NCBI GenBank assembly: GCA_964398355.1
Contig: CAYNMM010000030.1
Location: 1-64,000 of the forward strand
Origin: WFZT01 sp964398355
GTDB lineage: Bacteria > Hydrothermota > Hydrothermia > B15-G9 > WFZT01
Length of the DNA stretch: 64,000 nucleotides
Direction of reading: 5' to 3'
In this document: piece by piece, positions 44,234-53,695 of the stretch
Position numbering within the stretch: the first letter of the stretch is position 1
How the letters are laid out: each line of letters begins with the position of its first letter
Translations under genes and position numbers: made by a program
The notes under the pieces: generated by a model
The model's input: only the letters and a program-made list of their open reading frames with translations
What the model was told of the DNA's origin: nothing
Databases searched by the model: none

Positions 44234-44259
44234 CATGATTCCGTTAAAAAAGGTATAAT
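44230..44259 (+). promoter_or_regulatory. Promoter of accD and following genes
   Basis: Perfect TTGACA (44230-44235) and TATAAT (44254-44259) with an 18-base spacer. The -35 box overlaps the stop codon of the gene before. Seven bases then lead to ATG 44267 with no Shine-Dalgarno site, so accD is predicted to be leaderless. Confidence 0.75.
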
Positions 44260-44266
44260 TTCCACC

Positions 44267-45115
44267 ATGTTATTTCGCCGCAAGAAGAAAACAATAAAGA
44301 TTGAAAAGAGGGATGTGCCAAAGGATATATTTATAAAATGTCCTTCCTGTGGAGAAATTATTTATCGAAATCAGCTTGAAAAAAATTTACATGTTTGTCC
44401 AGTTTGTAACTATCATTTTCGAATCAGGGCTCTCGATTTTGTGAAATTATTACTTGATCATGGGGAATTCGATGAAAAAATTGGTGAACATCTCGAACCT
44501 GTGGATGTGCTTGAATTTCCCGGGTATAAAGAGAAAATAGAAAAATCAAGGAAAAAGACCGGGTTGCGTGAGGCAGCTATTGCTGGTACAGGTATAATGG
44601 GAGGAATGAGCATTGTTTTATTTGTGACCGATTTTGGTTTCCTTGGTGGCAGCATGGGGTCTGTTTATGGTGAAATTTTCTATCGAGCTGCGATAAAAGC
44701 TGTTGAGAAAAGAGTCCCCATGGTTTCTGTTACCTCTTCTGGTGGTGGTGCAAGAATGCACGAAGGGATATTTTCGCTTATGCAAATGGCCAAGACTACA
44801 GTCGGTGTAAATCTGCTTGAAGAGGCAAAGTTACCATTCATATCTGTCTTATCAGATCCCACAATGGGGGGTGTTATGGCATCCTTTGCTGCACTCGGAG
44901 ATGTAATCGTAGCTGAACCAAGGGCCCTTCTCGGCTTTGCGGGCCCCCGTGTAATAAAACAAACAATCGGGGAAGATCTACCTGATGGTTTTCAAACTTC
45001 TGAGTTTTTACTTGAGCACGGGATGATAGACATGGTAGTGGATAGAAGGCAGTTAAAAGAAACTATCGTAAAAATTCTTGATCATCTTACAAAGGGGGAG
45101 TATGGCAAGAGTTGA
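44267..45115 (+). CDS. accD: Acetyl-CoA carboxylase carboxyltransferase subunit beta
   Basis: Carboxyltransferase half of acetyl-CoA carboxylase, which makes malonyl-CoA for fatty acids. 282 residues. The zinc ribbon C25, C28, C44, C47 (CPSC, CPVC) is at the N-terminus, then the crotonase-like core with SGGGARMHEGIFSLMQMAKT and ALGDVIVAEPRALLGFAGPRVI. The accA partner is not adjacent. Its 3' end overlaps the ABC ATPase gene. Confidence 0.94.
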   Translation: MLFRRKKKTIKIEKRDVPKDIFIKCPSCGEIIYRNQLEKNLHVCPVCNYHFRIRALDFVKLLLDHGEFDEKIGEHLEPVDVLEFPGYKEKIEKSRKKTGLREAAIAGTGIMGGMSIVLFVTDFGFLGGSMGSVYGEIFYRAAIKAVEKRVPMVSVTSSGGGARMHEGIFSLMQMAKTTVGVNLLEEAKLPFISVLSDPTMGGVMASFAALGDVIVAEPRALLGFAGPRVIKQTIGEDLPDGFQTSEFLLEHGMIDMVVDRRQLKETIVKILDHLTKGEYGKS

Positions 45116-46208
45116 GCTTAAACACGTAACAAAGAAGTTTAACAGAGTCGTGGCTGTAAACGACGTCTCTTTTGTCGTTGAAGATCACCAATTTGCAGTA
45201 ATTCTTGGTCCATCAGGATGTGGCAAAACAACAACTTTAAGACTCATTGCGGGACTTGAGCAGGTGACGAACGGTGAGATCTACATCGGAGAAAGACTCG
45301 TTAATAATATTCCTCCTAAAGATCGAAATATCGCCATGGTGTTTCAAAATTATGCCCTATACCCACACATGACAGTTTACGACAATATGGCATTTGGCTT
45401 GAGAATGAGGAAGATTCCCAGAGACGAAATAGATAAAAGAGTAAAGGAAGCTGCTAAAATCCTTGCCATCGACCACTTACTGGATAGAAAACCCAAGGAA
45501 TTGTCTGGTGGACAAAGGCAGAGGGTAGCACTCGGTAGAGCTATTGTGCGAAACCCGGATGTCTTTTTATTCGATGAGCCACTGTCAAATCTTGATGCAA
45601 AGATGAGAGTTCACATGAGGGCAGAGCTTGCCAAACTCCACAAAAGACTGGAGGCTACCTCAATTTATGTAACACATGATCAGGTTGAAGCTATGACCCT
45701 TGGTGACATTATTATCCTCATGAACGATGGAATAATCCAGCAAATTGATGATCCACTATCTCTTTACCATCGTCCCAGAAACAAATTTGTTGCGGGTTTT
45801 ATAGGCTCACCCCCAATGAACTTTTTTGATGGTGAACTAATTGAAGAGGGTGGGAAACTCTTTTTCAAAAACAAAGATTTCAGCGTCGAAATTCCAGAAA
45901 AAATTTCACAAAAATTACGTAAAAATTTTGAAAAAGATGTATTTCTGGGAATTAGACCAGAGGATATAAGAAGTGAGAATGACCTGAAAAAGTCTGAAAT
46001 GGCTCCGGTTATGATCGCAACGGTTGATTTTGTTGAAACACTCGGGAACGAAATCCTGGTGTATTACAAAACAAAAAGCGGTATAAATTTTGTCTCTCGA
46101 ATACCACCGTTCAATCCTCCGGAGCATGGAGAGAAGCTACATATTTACTTCTATCTTGAAAGGGTTCATATTTTCTCCGCCAAGTCTGGTCTAAATATCT
46201 CACTTTGA
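45102..46208 (+). CDS. ABC transporter ATPase, MalK/UgpC/MsmX type
   Basis: 368 residues from ATG 45102, behind GGGGGAG and inside the end of accD. Walker A GPSGCGKTT, Q-loop NYALYPHM, signature LSGGQRQRV, Walker B DVFLFDEPLSNLD and switch His THD are intact. The C-terminal third (FLGIRPEDI) is the MalK-like regulatory/TOBE part. Such ATPases drive sugar importers and some serve several permeases. No permease or binding protein is adjacent, so it may be a shared ATPase. Confidence 0.92.
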   Translation: MARVELKHVTKKFNRVVAVNDVSFVVEDHQFAVILGPSGCGKTTTLRLIAGLEQVTNGEIYIGERLVNNIPPKDRNIAMVFQNYALYPHMTVYDNMAFGLRMRKIPRDEIDKRVKEAAKILAIDHLLDRKPKELSGGQRQRVALGRAIVRNPDVFLFDEPLSNLDAKMRVHMRAELAKLHKRLEATSIYVTHDQVEAMTLGDIIILMNDGIIQQIDDPLSLYHRPRNKFVAGFIGSPPMNFFDGELIEEGGKLFFKNKDFSVEIPEKISQKLRKNFEKDVFLGIRPEDIRSENDLKKSEMAPVMIATVDFVETLGNEILVYYKTKSGINFVSRIPPFNPPEHGEKLHIYFYLERVHIFSAKSGLNISL

Positions 46209-46211
46209 GAG

Positions 46212-47417
46212 ATGCTCAAAAAATTTAAAAATCTGGCATCCTATTCATGGGGGGTATTCAAAAAATTTAATAGGGATGGATGTTTTTCACGAGCCTCGGC
46301 ACTTTCCTATGCTACACTTTTTTCATTGGTTCCAATAACTGCAATTTCGTTCTCTCTGTTTTCATCTTTTAGTGCCTTCAAAAGCTTCAGGGAACAACTT
46401 GAAAATTTCATTTTCAAAAATTTTCTACCATCTTCGGCAGCAAAAATCCAGGAATACATTCAGAATTTTGTTGGAAACACAGCAACTCTTAATATCATCG
46501 GACTGATATTTCTTGTCATTGCCTCGGTATTTATCATAGACACGATTGAGGTTGCTCTAAATGAAATCTGGTCTGTCAAGGTTAAAAGGCCGTGGGGGCA
46601 AAAATTTGCTTCATTCTGGGCATTTTTGACTTTGACCCCTCTTCTTCTCGGACTCTCGTTTTACGTTTCTGCAAGGTTATCAGAAAGGTTTGGATCATCA
46701 CCTTTATTCCACCTACATTTTATTACAAAACTTTTCTTTCTCACTTTTCCTGTCATACTTGCATGGGCCGGTTTTTTCGTAATGTACTACTTCTTACCCT
46801 ACATTGAGGTTTCTGCAAAACCAGCACTCATTGGTAGTGGCTTTACAAGTGTGGTCTGGGAAATTTCCAAACACATCTTTGACTGGTACATTACCACAAA
46901 GGCGGCCTACAACCACATTTATGGCACAATGGCCGTCATCTTAATTTTCCTGATCTGGATGTACTTTTTCTGGCTCCTTGTTTTATTTGGAGCAGAAATA
47001 ACAGCAACTCTACAATGGCCTGAACTTCTTACAGGTGAGAAGATTACAAATTACAAGAAATTAAAGGCCTTCATTCTGATATGTGAGAATTTTGAAAAAG
47101 GGAAGGGAGCCACCCCCTTAAAACCACTTGCAAAAAGATTACACACATCACCCCATGAGTTAAAAACCATACTTGACATATTTGTCGAGAAGGGGATAAT
47201 TGAAAACATAGATGGAAAATATCTTCCGGTAAAGCCACCATCGAAAATCTCGCTTGGTGAATTGATTGAATTGGCAGAAATAATAAATTTTCCTGTACCG
47301 GAGAAACCATTAGACAGGCTTGACGAATTTCTCATAAAATTTTCCTATGAGATGAAGAACAATATCAAAGAGCATCACAATGTAAGTCTCAAAGAGGTGA
47401 TAGAAAATTATGGGTGA
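46212..47417 (+). CDS. YihY/UPF0761-family membrane protein with C-terminal winged helix
   Basis: 401 residues. Residues 1-275 form a six-helix YihY core (RASALSYATLFSLVPITAISFSLF; DTIEVALNEIWSVK; YNHIYGTMAVILIFLIWMYFFWLLVLFGAEITA). The C-terminal 110 residues look like a winged helix (PLKPLAKRLHTSPHELKTILDIFVEKGIIENIDGKYLPV), as in several YihY proteins. The old RNase BN label is wrong for the family; its role is unknown. Translation starts three bases after the ABC ATPase gene. Confidence 0.82.
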   Translation: MLKKFKNLASYSWGVFKKFNRDGCFSRASALSYATLFSLVPITAISFSLFSSFSAFKSFREQLENFIFKNFLPSSAAKIQEYIQNFVGNTATLNIIGLIFLVIASVFIIDTIEVALNEIWSVKVKRPWGQKFASFWAFLTLTPLLLGLSFYVSARLSERFGSSPLFHLHFITKLFFLTFPVILAWAGFFVMYYFLPYIEVSAKPALIGSGFTSVVWEISKHIFDWYITTKAAYNHIYGTMAVILIFLIWMYFFWLLVLFGAEITATLQWPELLTGEKITNYKKLKAFILICENFEKGKGATPLKPLAKRLHTSPHELKTILDIFVEKGIIENIDGKYLPVKPPSKISLGELIELAEIINFPVPEKPLDRLDEFLIKFSYEMKNNIKEHHNVSLKEVIENYG

Positions 47418-48093
47418 AATAATCATTGCTTTAAATACGTATGATAAAAAATTAGCTGTGAATTGGGTGAAAAATTTCAAAGATAGGGTAAAAATCTTTA
47501 AGATCGGTCTTCCACTATTCAGCCGTTACGGCCCACAAATTGTACAGGATATAAAAAATCAAGGTGTTGAAATCTTTCTCGATATGAAACTTCATGACAT
47601 TCCAAGTGTTGTGGGAGACTCCGTTCGTGCTTTAAAAAATCTTGAAGTGAAATACGTAACAATCCACATTACTGGTGGAAATTCTATGATCTCGGAAGCC
47701 CTGTCAGCGGCTGAAGGTAAAATTGAAATTATCGGTGTTACAATTTTGACCAGCATCGATGATGTGATGTTGTCTAAACTCATGGGGTATAATTTGAAAG
47801 TCAAAGACACGGTTTCAAATCTTGTGGACATTTTTGTTAAACATGGTGGGCGCAGTATCGTTCTTTCAGGTCTTGAGGCCAAAACAATCAAAGAAAAATA
47901 TCCAGATATTAAAGTATTTGTCCCGGGCATAAGATTCTCGGATGATAAGAGAGGCGATCAAGCAAGAATTGTAACCCCGGAGTTTGCAAGGAAAAACAAA
48001 TTCGATTTCATTGTGGTAGGACGTTCTGTAACCCATGCTAAAGATCCAGACAAAGCATTAAATAGATTAATAGGAGAGTTTTATGGAACTTAA
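47410..48093 (+). CDS. pyrF: Orotidine 5'-phosphate decarboxylase
   Basis: Last step of UMP synthesis. 227 residues. The catalytic set DxKxxDIPxT-like FLDMKLHDIPSVV holds D58, K60 and D63, and the phosphate-binding FVVGRS-like IVVGRSVTHAKDP closes the barrel. Overlaps the YihY gene by eight bases, with GAGGTGAT upstream. pyrB and pyrC are 6 kb away in another unit. Confidence 0.93.
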   Translation: MGEIIIALNTYDKKLAVNWVKNFKDRVKIFKIGLPLFSRYGPQIVQDIKNQGVEIFLDMKLHDIPSVVGDSVRALKNLEVKYVTIHITGGNSMISEALSAAEGKIEIIGVTILTSIDDVMLSKLMGYNLKVKDTVSNLVDIFVKHGGRSIVLSGLEAKTIKEKYPDIKVFVPGIRFSDDKRGDQARIVTPEFARKNKFDFIVVGRSVTHAKDPDKALNRLIGEFYGT

Positions 48094-48340
48094 ATCTTTC
48101 GAATGTAAAGGATGTGGCACTATTATCTGGGTTCCTGAGAATCAAGGTGATCCCATGTATTGCCCTTTGTGTAGAAGTGGTTTAACAGAAGTAAACGTGA
48201 AATTTGACGAGAATGCAAGTGAATATATTTGTCCTGAATGTGAGAACAGTTTTTTCACTACGAGGACTCCTTATAAATGTGCTTACTGCAATTATACTTT
48301 CCCTCGAACCCCTTATTTAAAACAGGACGAAAGGCTTTAG
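48083..48340 (+). CDS. Small double zinc-ribbon protein
   Basis: 85 residues with eight cysteines in four CxxC pairs: C8/C11, C27/C30, C50/C53, C66/C69, which fits two C4 zinc ribbons. No other domain. It could be a nucleic-acid or protein-binding accessory factor; no family recognised. It overlaps pyrF by 11 bases, and its stop overlaps the stop of convergent lysA by four bases. Confidence 0.75.
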   Translation: MELKSFECKGCGTIIWVPENQGDPMYCPLCRSGLTEVNVKFDENASEYICPECENSFFTTRTPYKCAYCNYTFPRTPYLKQDERL

Positions 48341-49548
48341 CGTTGTATTCCACGCCATAAGACTTCGTCTATGCCCTCTCTTGACCTGATTAAAAAGTAC
48401 CTATCCGCTTCACACAGGACCTCTGCTGGTCTTGGCCTTGCATTGTAATTTGACGCCATCGTCATGCCGTATGCCCCAGTATCCATTATGGCAAGAAGAT
48501 CTCCTCTATCAGGTATTTCAAGTTCAAAATCCCGACCGAACACATCGGTAGACTCACACACAGGTCCTCCAACCGAGAATAACTCCTTTGTCCGTCCATT
48601 TTTCACAACATTAACAATTCTATGCCTTGCCCCGTAATACGCAGGTCTTGAAAAATCGTTCATACCTGCGTCAACAATAACGAAATCTCTTTTTCTGTAA
48701 AGTACTTTTGTCACAAGAATTCCAGCTCTTGCAATTATGAACCTCCCTGGCTCTGTTATCACCTCGTCCACAAAATTCCTTAGGTACAGGAGAACATTCT
48801 TCCTGAAACCGTTGAAATCAAACTTCTTTCCAGTTGCATCATAGTCCACTCCAAAACCTCCCCCAATATCAAAAGTAGAAATTTTTTCAAAGTGAAAAAG
48901 ATGTTCAACCTTTTTGACAGCCTCAAGATAGGGCTCCCATTCAAAGATCTGTGAACCGATGTGCACGTGGAGACCGGTAATAGATACCCATCTATCCGAA
49001 AACGTCTTCAAAATTTCTTCAGCTAAGTCGAGGTCAATTCCAAATTTACTTGATTTTTTTGCAGTGGCGATCTTGTCTATTGTTTTTGGGGATACATCCG
49101 GATTTATTCTCAGAGCAACATTTATACGTTTTTGCAATTTACTTGCAATTTCTTTTATAACATAAAGCTCTTCTTCCGACTCAACATTCAACAATTTGAT
49201 TCCATTTTCCATTGCAAATTCTATCTCTTCTACTGTTTTTCCAACACCGGCAAAAACTATTTTATCAGGAGGAAAATGGGTCTCAATTGCCAATTTAACC
49301 TCACCACCTGACACAGTATCCGCACCACATCCATATTCTTTGATAATGCGCAAAATATGCGGGTTGTTGTTCGCTTTTAGGGAGTAAGCAATAAGATGGG
49401 GAATGTCTTTAAACACTTCTTTAATCTGCTCAATTCTTTTTAGAAATGATGATTTGCTATAAACGTACAGGGGAGTGCCAAACTGTCTGGCTAAATCTGT
49501 GATGCTCACTTCCTCGCAATATAATTCGCCGTTCTTCCACTCAAACAT
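48337..49548 (-). CDS. lysA: Diaminopimelate decarboxylase
   Basis: Makes lysine from meso-diaminopimelate. 403 residues, PLP fold III. PLP lysine K58 in AYSLKANNNPH, the glycine loop IGGGFGVDY, EPGRFIIARAG, and active-site cysteine in GGPVCESTDVFGRD. Weak GGTGG site before the ATG, one base after the M23 peptidase stop, so co-transcribed with it. Confidence 0.94.
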   Translation of the reverse strand: MFEWKNGELYCEEVSITDLARQFGTPLYVYSKSSFLKRIEQIKEVFKDIPHLIAYSLKANNNPHILRIIKEYGCGADTVSGGEVKLAIETHFPPDKIVFAGVGKTVEEIEFAMENGIKLLNVESEEELYVIKEIASKLQKRINVALRINPDVSPKTIDKIATAKKSSKFGIDLDLAEEILKTFSDRWVSITGLHVHIGSQIFEWEPYLEAVKKVEHLFHFEKISTFDIGGGFGVDYDATGKKFDFNGFRKNVLLYLRNFVDEVITEPGRFIIARAGILVTKVLYRKRDFVIVDAGMNDFSRPAYYGARHRIVNVVKNGRTKELFSVGGPVCESTDVFGRDFELEIPDRGDLLAIMDTGAYGMTMASNYNARPRPAEVLCEADRYFLIRSREGIDEVLWRGIQR

Positions 49549-49549
49549 T

Positions 49550-51523
49550 TTACTTTACCACCATTATTTTGAATACCCTCTTACGATCAAGAGTTACAAA
49601 ATAAACACCTGAAGAAAGATTTTTAACTTTTAGCTTTCTCATATTTGGATAGATGCGAGAACAAAACACCTTCCTTCCACACGGATCAAAAATTTCCACA
49701 ATAGCAGCATGCCTTACACCATTAAAATTCAGGAATCCATTAAAAGAATAAGAAATTGATAACTTTGATCCATTGGAGAAGGAATTTTCTCGTACGGATG
49801 TGAGATCAAAAATATTGTAAATATCACGCAATATTTGAACAACAAATGTTGTGTCTTGACTGTGATCTATGGAAAATGAGAAGAAGATGATGCTTGTATC
49901 ACCGTTAATCACACCAGCTGTTCCATCTCCTTTAAAGCTGAATACCACGAACGAGCCGTTGGTTGTGTCTATAACATTCGATTCAGCTCCCGTGGAAATA
50001 ATTGCGGATAAATCGTAAAATGGTCCACACGGCTTTGCGATTACGGTGTCAGTCCCTGCGGAGTCCCGCACAAATCTTACACCTGCCAGATTCAGGATAC
50101 CTGAAGTCTCAAGAATTTTTGCAGTCCTGGCACCATTTACAAACATTTTTCCACCTGCATTCAGGTATGTAATTAGCGCTGTTGTATCAATTGCTGTTGT
50201 ATCGATCCCTTTACTCAGTATTACAAGAGTGAAATCGTTCAAATCCATTGAAGAAAGCGCATTCTGGCTCACTGTTTCGATTGTTATGTTTTTAAGTCCC
50301 CACAAATAACGTGTGAAGTAATCATGTCCCTTTTCCTCTGAATTTCCATCAACAATCAAAACTTTATCCGGTGAAGTGGTTCGTCTTATAACAAAGATAG
50401 TTGATGAATCACTGTAATTCTCCTGATTGTCAAAAGCTCGCACTCTAAAATAAAAATTCCAGTTTCGGGTCAGAATCCTGGACGTTGTAAAAGTTGATTC
50501 AGAAGGGGACACTGTAGCCCACTTAACCCATCTTGAATTTCCAAATTTTAGATAAATATCATAGCCGGCCAGGTCAGACGAGGTATCCGGCTTCCAGCTA
50601 AGACATGCTCTGCCGTCAGGGAGTAATTTAAGGGACGTAAGCTCGGGAATCTCAGGAGGTGTTGTATCTGTTGGAACAACATGAATATTCACAAAGTTCG
50701 TATCCCAATTATCTCTGGTATCCGAAGCGTAAACAGCGAGAACGTAATCACCCTCCGGTACGTGTTTCAGATCCAGACTTCCTCTTGCCTTGGCCGTTGA
50801 ATTTGTCACTATGTAATAATGATTTTGATTGTTTGACCAGGGAACATAGTAAACTTCTTCCACTGGTGTTGAAGGCAAATGGACAAATTCAACGAGTTTA
50901 TGTGGACCAATAATTAGGTTCTGGGTATCGGCAGAAAAGAGGGCATAATAAATTTGAAAAACACCATTATTACTGCCTATTATACCAGATCCTGTGGTAT
51001 CAAGAGCGCCTGCAACAATATCAACCTGACCGTATAAACTGTCAGGATTCATGTAATTTCCAAGGTAATGACTGAAAAATGTTATACTATACACACTTGT
51101 CCCCCATGGATCATAAAAGGGAGAAAGTTGACCTGGTAACAATGGATTGGATACTGGATATGATGATGCTCCACCACCATCCTTGAAATGGACATGAGCA
51201 CCTGAATTTATGTATCCTACGATTTCTCCTTGATTCACTGTATCCCCAAGCTGGATGTCAGAGCGAGGAACTACATGGACGTAAGCAAATCTCCCTACTC
51301 TTATTCCCCCATTGAAGCCGGAGCCGAGCCACAGGACTACACCTCCCTCAACAGCATAAACAGGAGTCCCCTCCGGTGCAGGTATATCAACACCATTATG
51401 AAAATGAATAGGTGGACCTGATCGAAATTCCCCAAACGTCCCTGAAATGTTGTGCTGTTGATTCACAGGTGCAATAGGCCAGGAATAGGAAATTACGAGA
51501 CCTAAGATCAATGTTAAAATCAT
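49550..51523 (-). CDS. Secreted M23 peptidase with Fn3 and C-terminal sorting-like domain
   Basis: 657 residues, exported (hydrophobic signal at 1-16). The LytM/M23 domain has both zinc motifs, H42xxxD46 (HFHNGVDIP) and H110xH112 (GAHVHFKDGG). A fibronectin-type-III-like domain follows (EIPELTSLKLLPDGRACLSWKPDTSSDLAGYDIYLKF), then a flavodoxin/GATase-like stretch (KVLIVDGNSEEKGHDYF...VILSKGID). The last 75 residues (VEIFDPCGRKVFCSRIYPNMRKLKVKNLSSGVYFVTLDRKRVFKIMVVK) match the type A C-terminal sorting domain used by type IX secretion. Predicted peptidoglycan endopeptidase or glycine-type peptidase; target unknown. Confidence 0.8.
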   Translation of the reverse strand: MILTLILGLVISYSWPIAPVNQQHNISGTFGEFRSGPPIHFHNGVDIPAPEGTPVYAVEGGVVLWLGSGFNGGIRVGRFAYVHVVPRSDIQLGDTVNQGEIVGYINSGAHVHFKDGGGASSYPVSNPLLPGQLSPFYDPWGTSVYSITFFSHYLGNYMNPDSLYGQVDIVAGALDTTGSGIIGSNNGVFQIYYALFSADTQNLIIGPHKLVEFVHLPSTPVEEVYYVPWSNNQNHYYIVTNSTAKARGSLDLKHVPEGDYVLAVYASDTRDNWDTNFVNIHVVPTDTTPPEIPELTSLKLLPDGRACLSWKPDTSSDLAGYDIYLKFGNSRWVKWATVSPSESTFTTSRILTRNWNFYFRVRAFDNQENYSDSSTIFVIRRTTSPDKVLIVDGNSEEKGHDYFTRYLWGLKNITIETVSQNALSSMDLNDFTLVILSKGIDTTAIDTTALITYLNAGGKMFVNGARTAKILETSGILNLAGVRFVRDSAGTDTVIAKPCGPFYDLSAIISTGAESNVIDTTNGSFVVFSFKGDGTAGVINGDTSIIFFSFSIDHSQDTTFVVQILRDIYNIFDLTSVRENSFSNGSKLSISYSFNGFLNFNGVRHAAIVEIFDPCGRKVFCSRIYPNMRKLKVKNLSSGVYFVTLDRKRVFKIMVVK

Positions 51524-51555
51524 ATCAGTCTCCTTTTATAGTGAAAGATGTTCCT

Positions 51556-52347
51556 CTATCCTTGTTGATCATAACACCTTCTAAATCTTTCAAATGTATT
51601 TTTGACAGGCTTTAAAACTCCTCCACTTTTTTGAATGAAGACACCTCTTCCACGAATTTTCACAAGCATAATCGGAATTCCTTTACTTAATTTCACGTCG
51701 AGTATAATTCCCTTCGCAATTTCTTCCCTCACCTTTCCATCTCTAAACACCATTATCTTTTTTCTTGTTGCAAAAACAAGTTTACTGCCATCAAAATCAA
51801 CAGCTATAATCTTCGGAATCTTCCATTCATGATTGTCCAGAGGAGACACAACAAAATCTTCTGTTATAGCATTATTTTTTACTCTGTAGAGTCTCAGAAA
51901 AATCTTTCCATTCCTTATCCATAATCCTGCAGGGAAAAGTGAGCTGTAAGTATTCTTGAACAATCTCTTAAAATTTTTAAAAGCAATAAAATAAGTTTTA
52001 CCATTCAAAAAATAGGCTACAGCCATCAAATTACCCTGGACATCAAAAGCAGAATAGGACTCGATCTCATACCAATTTTTATCAGGATGAAAATTGAATA
52101 TCCATTTATTACCGGAATCTACAACTGACAACTTGTAGGTTGCAGGATAAAAGGCAACAAGTTGGCCTTTATCGGTCAGTCTCACTTCTGGAACATTTTC
52201 TCCCCGGTATTTAAGCTCGACAATTTTTCTATGGTAAGGATTCAGCACGACGACACTACTGTCATCTTCATAGGCCTTATAACCATTACATTCGGCAACA
52301 GGATTTGAATTTATCAGGATAACTGAAATAAGTGCAGAAATTATCAT
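51556..52347 (-). CDS. Unknown secreted protein, possibly beta-propeller
   Basis: 263 residues. A signal-like start (MIISALISVILINSNPVAE) precedes repeating strand pairs such as DSSVVVLNPYHRKIVELKYRG, GQLVAFYPATYKLSVVDSGNKWIFNF, GNLMAVAYFLNGKTYFIAFKN and DGSKLVFATRKKIMVFRDGKVREE. The rhythm suggests a small beta-propeller or similar all-beta fold. Not recognised. Its ATG overlaps the thiD stop (ATGA). Confidence 0.6.
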   Translation of the reverse strand: MIISALISVILINSNPVAECNGYKAYEDDSSVVVLNPYHRKIVELKYRGENVPEVRLTDKGQLVAFYPATYKLSVVDSGNKWIFNFHPDKNWYEIESYSAFDVQGNLMAVAYFLNGKTYFIAFKNFKRLFKNTYSSLFPAGLWIRNGKIFLRLYRVKNNAITEDFVVSPLDNHEWKIPKIIAVDFDGSKLVFATRKKIMVFRDGKVREEIAKGIILDVKLSKGIPIMLVKIRGRGVFIQKSGGVLKPVKNTFERFRRCYDQQG

Positions 52348-53174
52348 AACTTTTTTACCTCGACCCGTGGAGCTTCAAGCCCAAGAATCAGCCATTCGTG
52401 GTTTACAGGTCCGTGTCCATTTCCATGTTCAAGGCTATACTTTACACCTCCAGTAACGAAAATTTTCGCATTTATTACAGCGTCAACAATATCCTGTCCT
52501 TTTGCAAGGTAAGCAGCGATTGCAGATGCATAGGTACAACCTGTCCCATGTGTGTTTTTCGTATAGAACCTTTCAGCTCGAAACTCATAAAAATCTTCAC
52601 CGGTAAATAGATAATCAATAGCAATTTTTCCCTCCTCAAGATGTCCTCCCTTCATCAGGACGTATTTAGGTCCAAGAGAACGAATCTTTTTCGCTGCCAC
52701 CAGCATGTCATCTCCTGTTTTTATCTCCATCCCTGCCAGAACTTCTGCTTCTGGAACATTGGGTGTCACAATGTAGGCCATCGGCAAAAATTCCGATATC
52801 AAAGTTTCAGTTGCCTCTGGCTTCAGCAAGGGATCTCCTCCTTTAGCTCTCATAACTGGATCAACCACAATTTTCTCTACTTTCCACTTTTTTAAAGTAC
52901 TGGCAACAGCTCTGATGATCTTTGCATTTGACAACATACCTGTTTTGACAACATCGACGTGAAGATCTTCGAAAATAACATCAATCTGCTTTGCCACGAA
53001 GCCAGGATCAATATCAAAAATGCCATAGACACCGGTTGTATTCTGGGCTGTTAGTGAGGTAATAGCACTCATTCCAAACACTCCCAGAGCAGTATACGTC
53101 TTCAAATCGGCCTGAATTCCGGCCCCTCCACCACTGTCTGAACCAGCTATTGTTAAAACTGACGGGATTCTCAT
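52344..53174 (-). CDS. thiD: Hydroxymethylpyrimidine/phosphomethylpyrimidine kinase
   Basis: Phosphorylates HMP and HMP-P for thiamine synthesis. 276 residues. AGSDSGGGAGIQADLKT near the start, VDPVMRAKGG, TPNVPEAEVL, VLMKGGH and anion hole THGTGCTYASAIAA are conserved. Start ATG 53174 follows AAGGAG by eight bases; a 19-codon longer frame has no site or homology. I saw no TPP riboswitch upstream. Confidence 0.94.
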   Translation of the reverse strand: MRIPSVLTIAGSDSGGGAGIQADLKTYTALGVFGMSAITSLTAQNTTGVYGIFDIDPGFVAKQIDVIFEDLHVDVVKTGMLSNAKIIRAVASTLKKWKVEKIVVDPVMRAKGGDPLLKPEATETLISEFLPMAYIVTPNVPEAEVLAGMEIKTGDDMLVAAKKIRSLGPKYVLMKGGHLEEGKIAIDYLFTGEDFYEFRAERFYTKNTHGTGCTYASAIAAYLAKGQDIVDAVINAKIFVTGGVKYSLEHGNGHGPVNHEWLILGLEAPRVEVKKL

Positions 53175-53202
53175 TCTTATCACTCCTTTTTGATTGAATT
53201 TT

Positions 53203-53231
53203 AGATTAATGAGCTTATATGGAAATATCAA
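53203..53231 (-). promoter_or_regulatory. Possible promoter of thiD
   Basis: TTGATA (53226-53231), 17-base spacer, weak TAATCT (53203-53208), minus strand. A TAAAAT a little further downstream is an alternative -10 box. Confidence 0.4.
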
Positions 53232-53354
53232 ATTTTTTGGACAAATTCATTAAACCATTCTAAGATTCGGATTAAATATTTAAACGTTGAAATGTGACTT
53301 AACTACTCTTCTGGTGTAGAACAGGATTTCAAAATGCAGACAAACGGGCCTACA

Positions 53355-53693
53355 CTATGCCTTGCTATGGCGATATTTTATAACTTTAACTTTTTCCATC
53401 GTTATAAGGCCCTCCTTAACGACTTCGTCAAGGAAAGGAATAAGAGCATCGATTTTTTCTTTTCTATCCACAATTTCTATGATTATGGGTAGGTCCTCTG
53501 ACAGCCTCAAAATTTTTGCTGTATGCAGACGACTTTCCGCACCGAATCCCATTATACCTCTCAAAACAGTTGCACCCGCAAGTCCCATTTCCCTTGCCCT
53601 CAAAACAATTTGCTCATACAGAGGTTTCCCACGGTATCTATCCTTTTCACCAATAAAAATTCTTAACAAAATACCCTCTTCAGGGAGTTTCAT
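53355..53693 (-). CDS. DUF190 protein next to crcB
   Basis: 112 residues from ATG 53693, chosen for GGAGG five bases upstream. GILLRIFIGEKDRYRGKPLYEQIVLRAREMGLAGATVLRGIMGFG is the DUF190 signature, a PII-like ferredoxin fold. The family is commonly encoded beside crcB, as here, where its start follows the crcB stop. Function not established; a regulatory partner of the fluoride channel is inferred from linkage. Confidence 0.88.
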   Translation of the reverse strand: MKLPEEGILLRIFIGEKDRYRGKPLYEQIVLRAREMGLAGATVLRGIMGFGAESRLHTAKILRLSEDLPIIIEIVDRKEKIDALIPFLDEVVKEGLITMEKVKVIKYRHSKA

Positions 53694-53695
53694 AT

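Noticed and set aside
53175..53260. TPP riboswitch ahead of thiD.
   Set aside because: The CTGAGA box and other conserved parts are absent.
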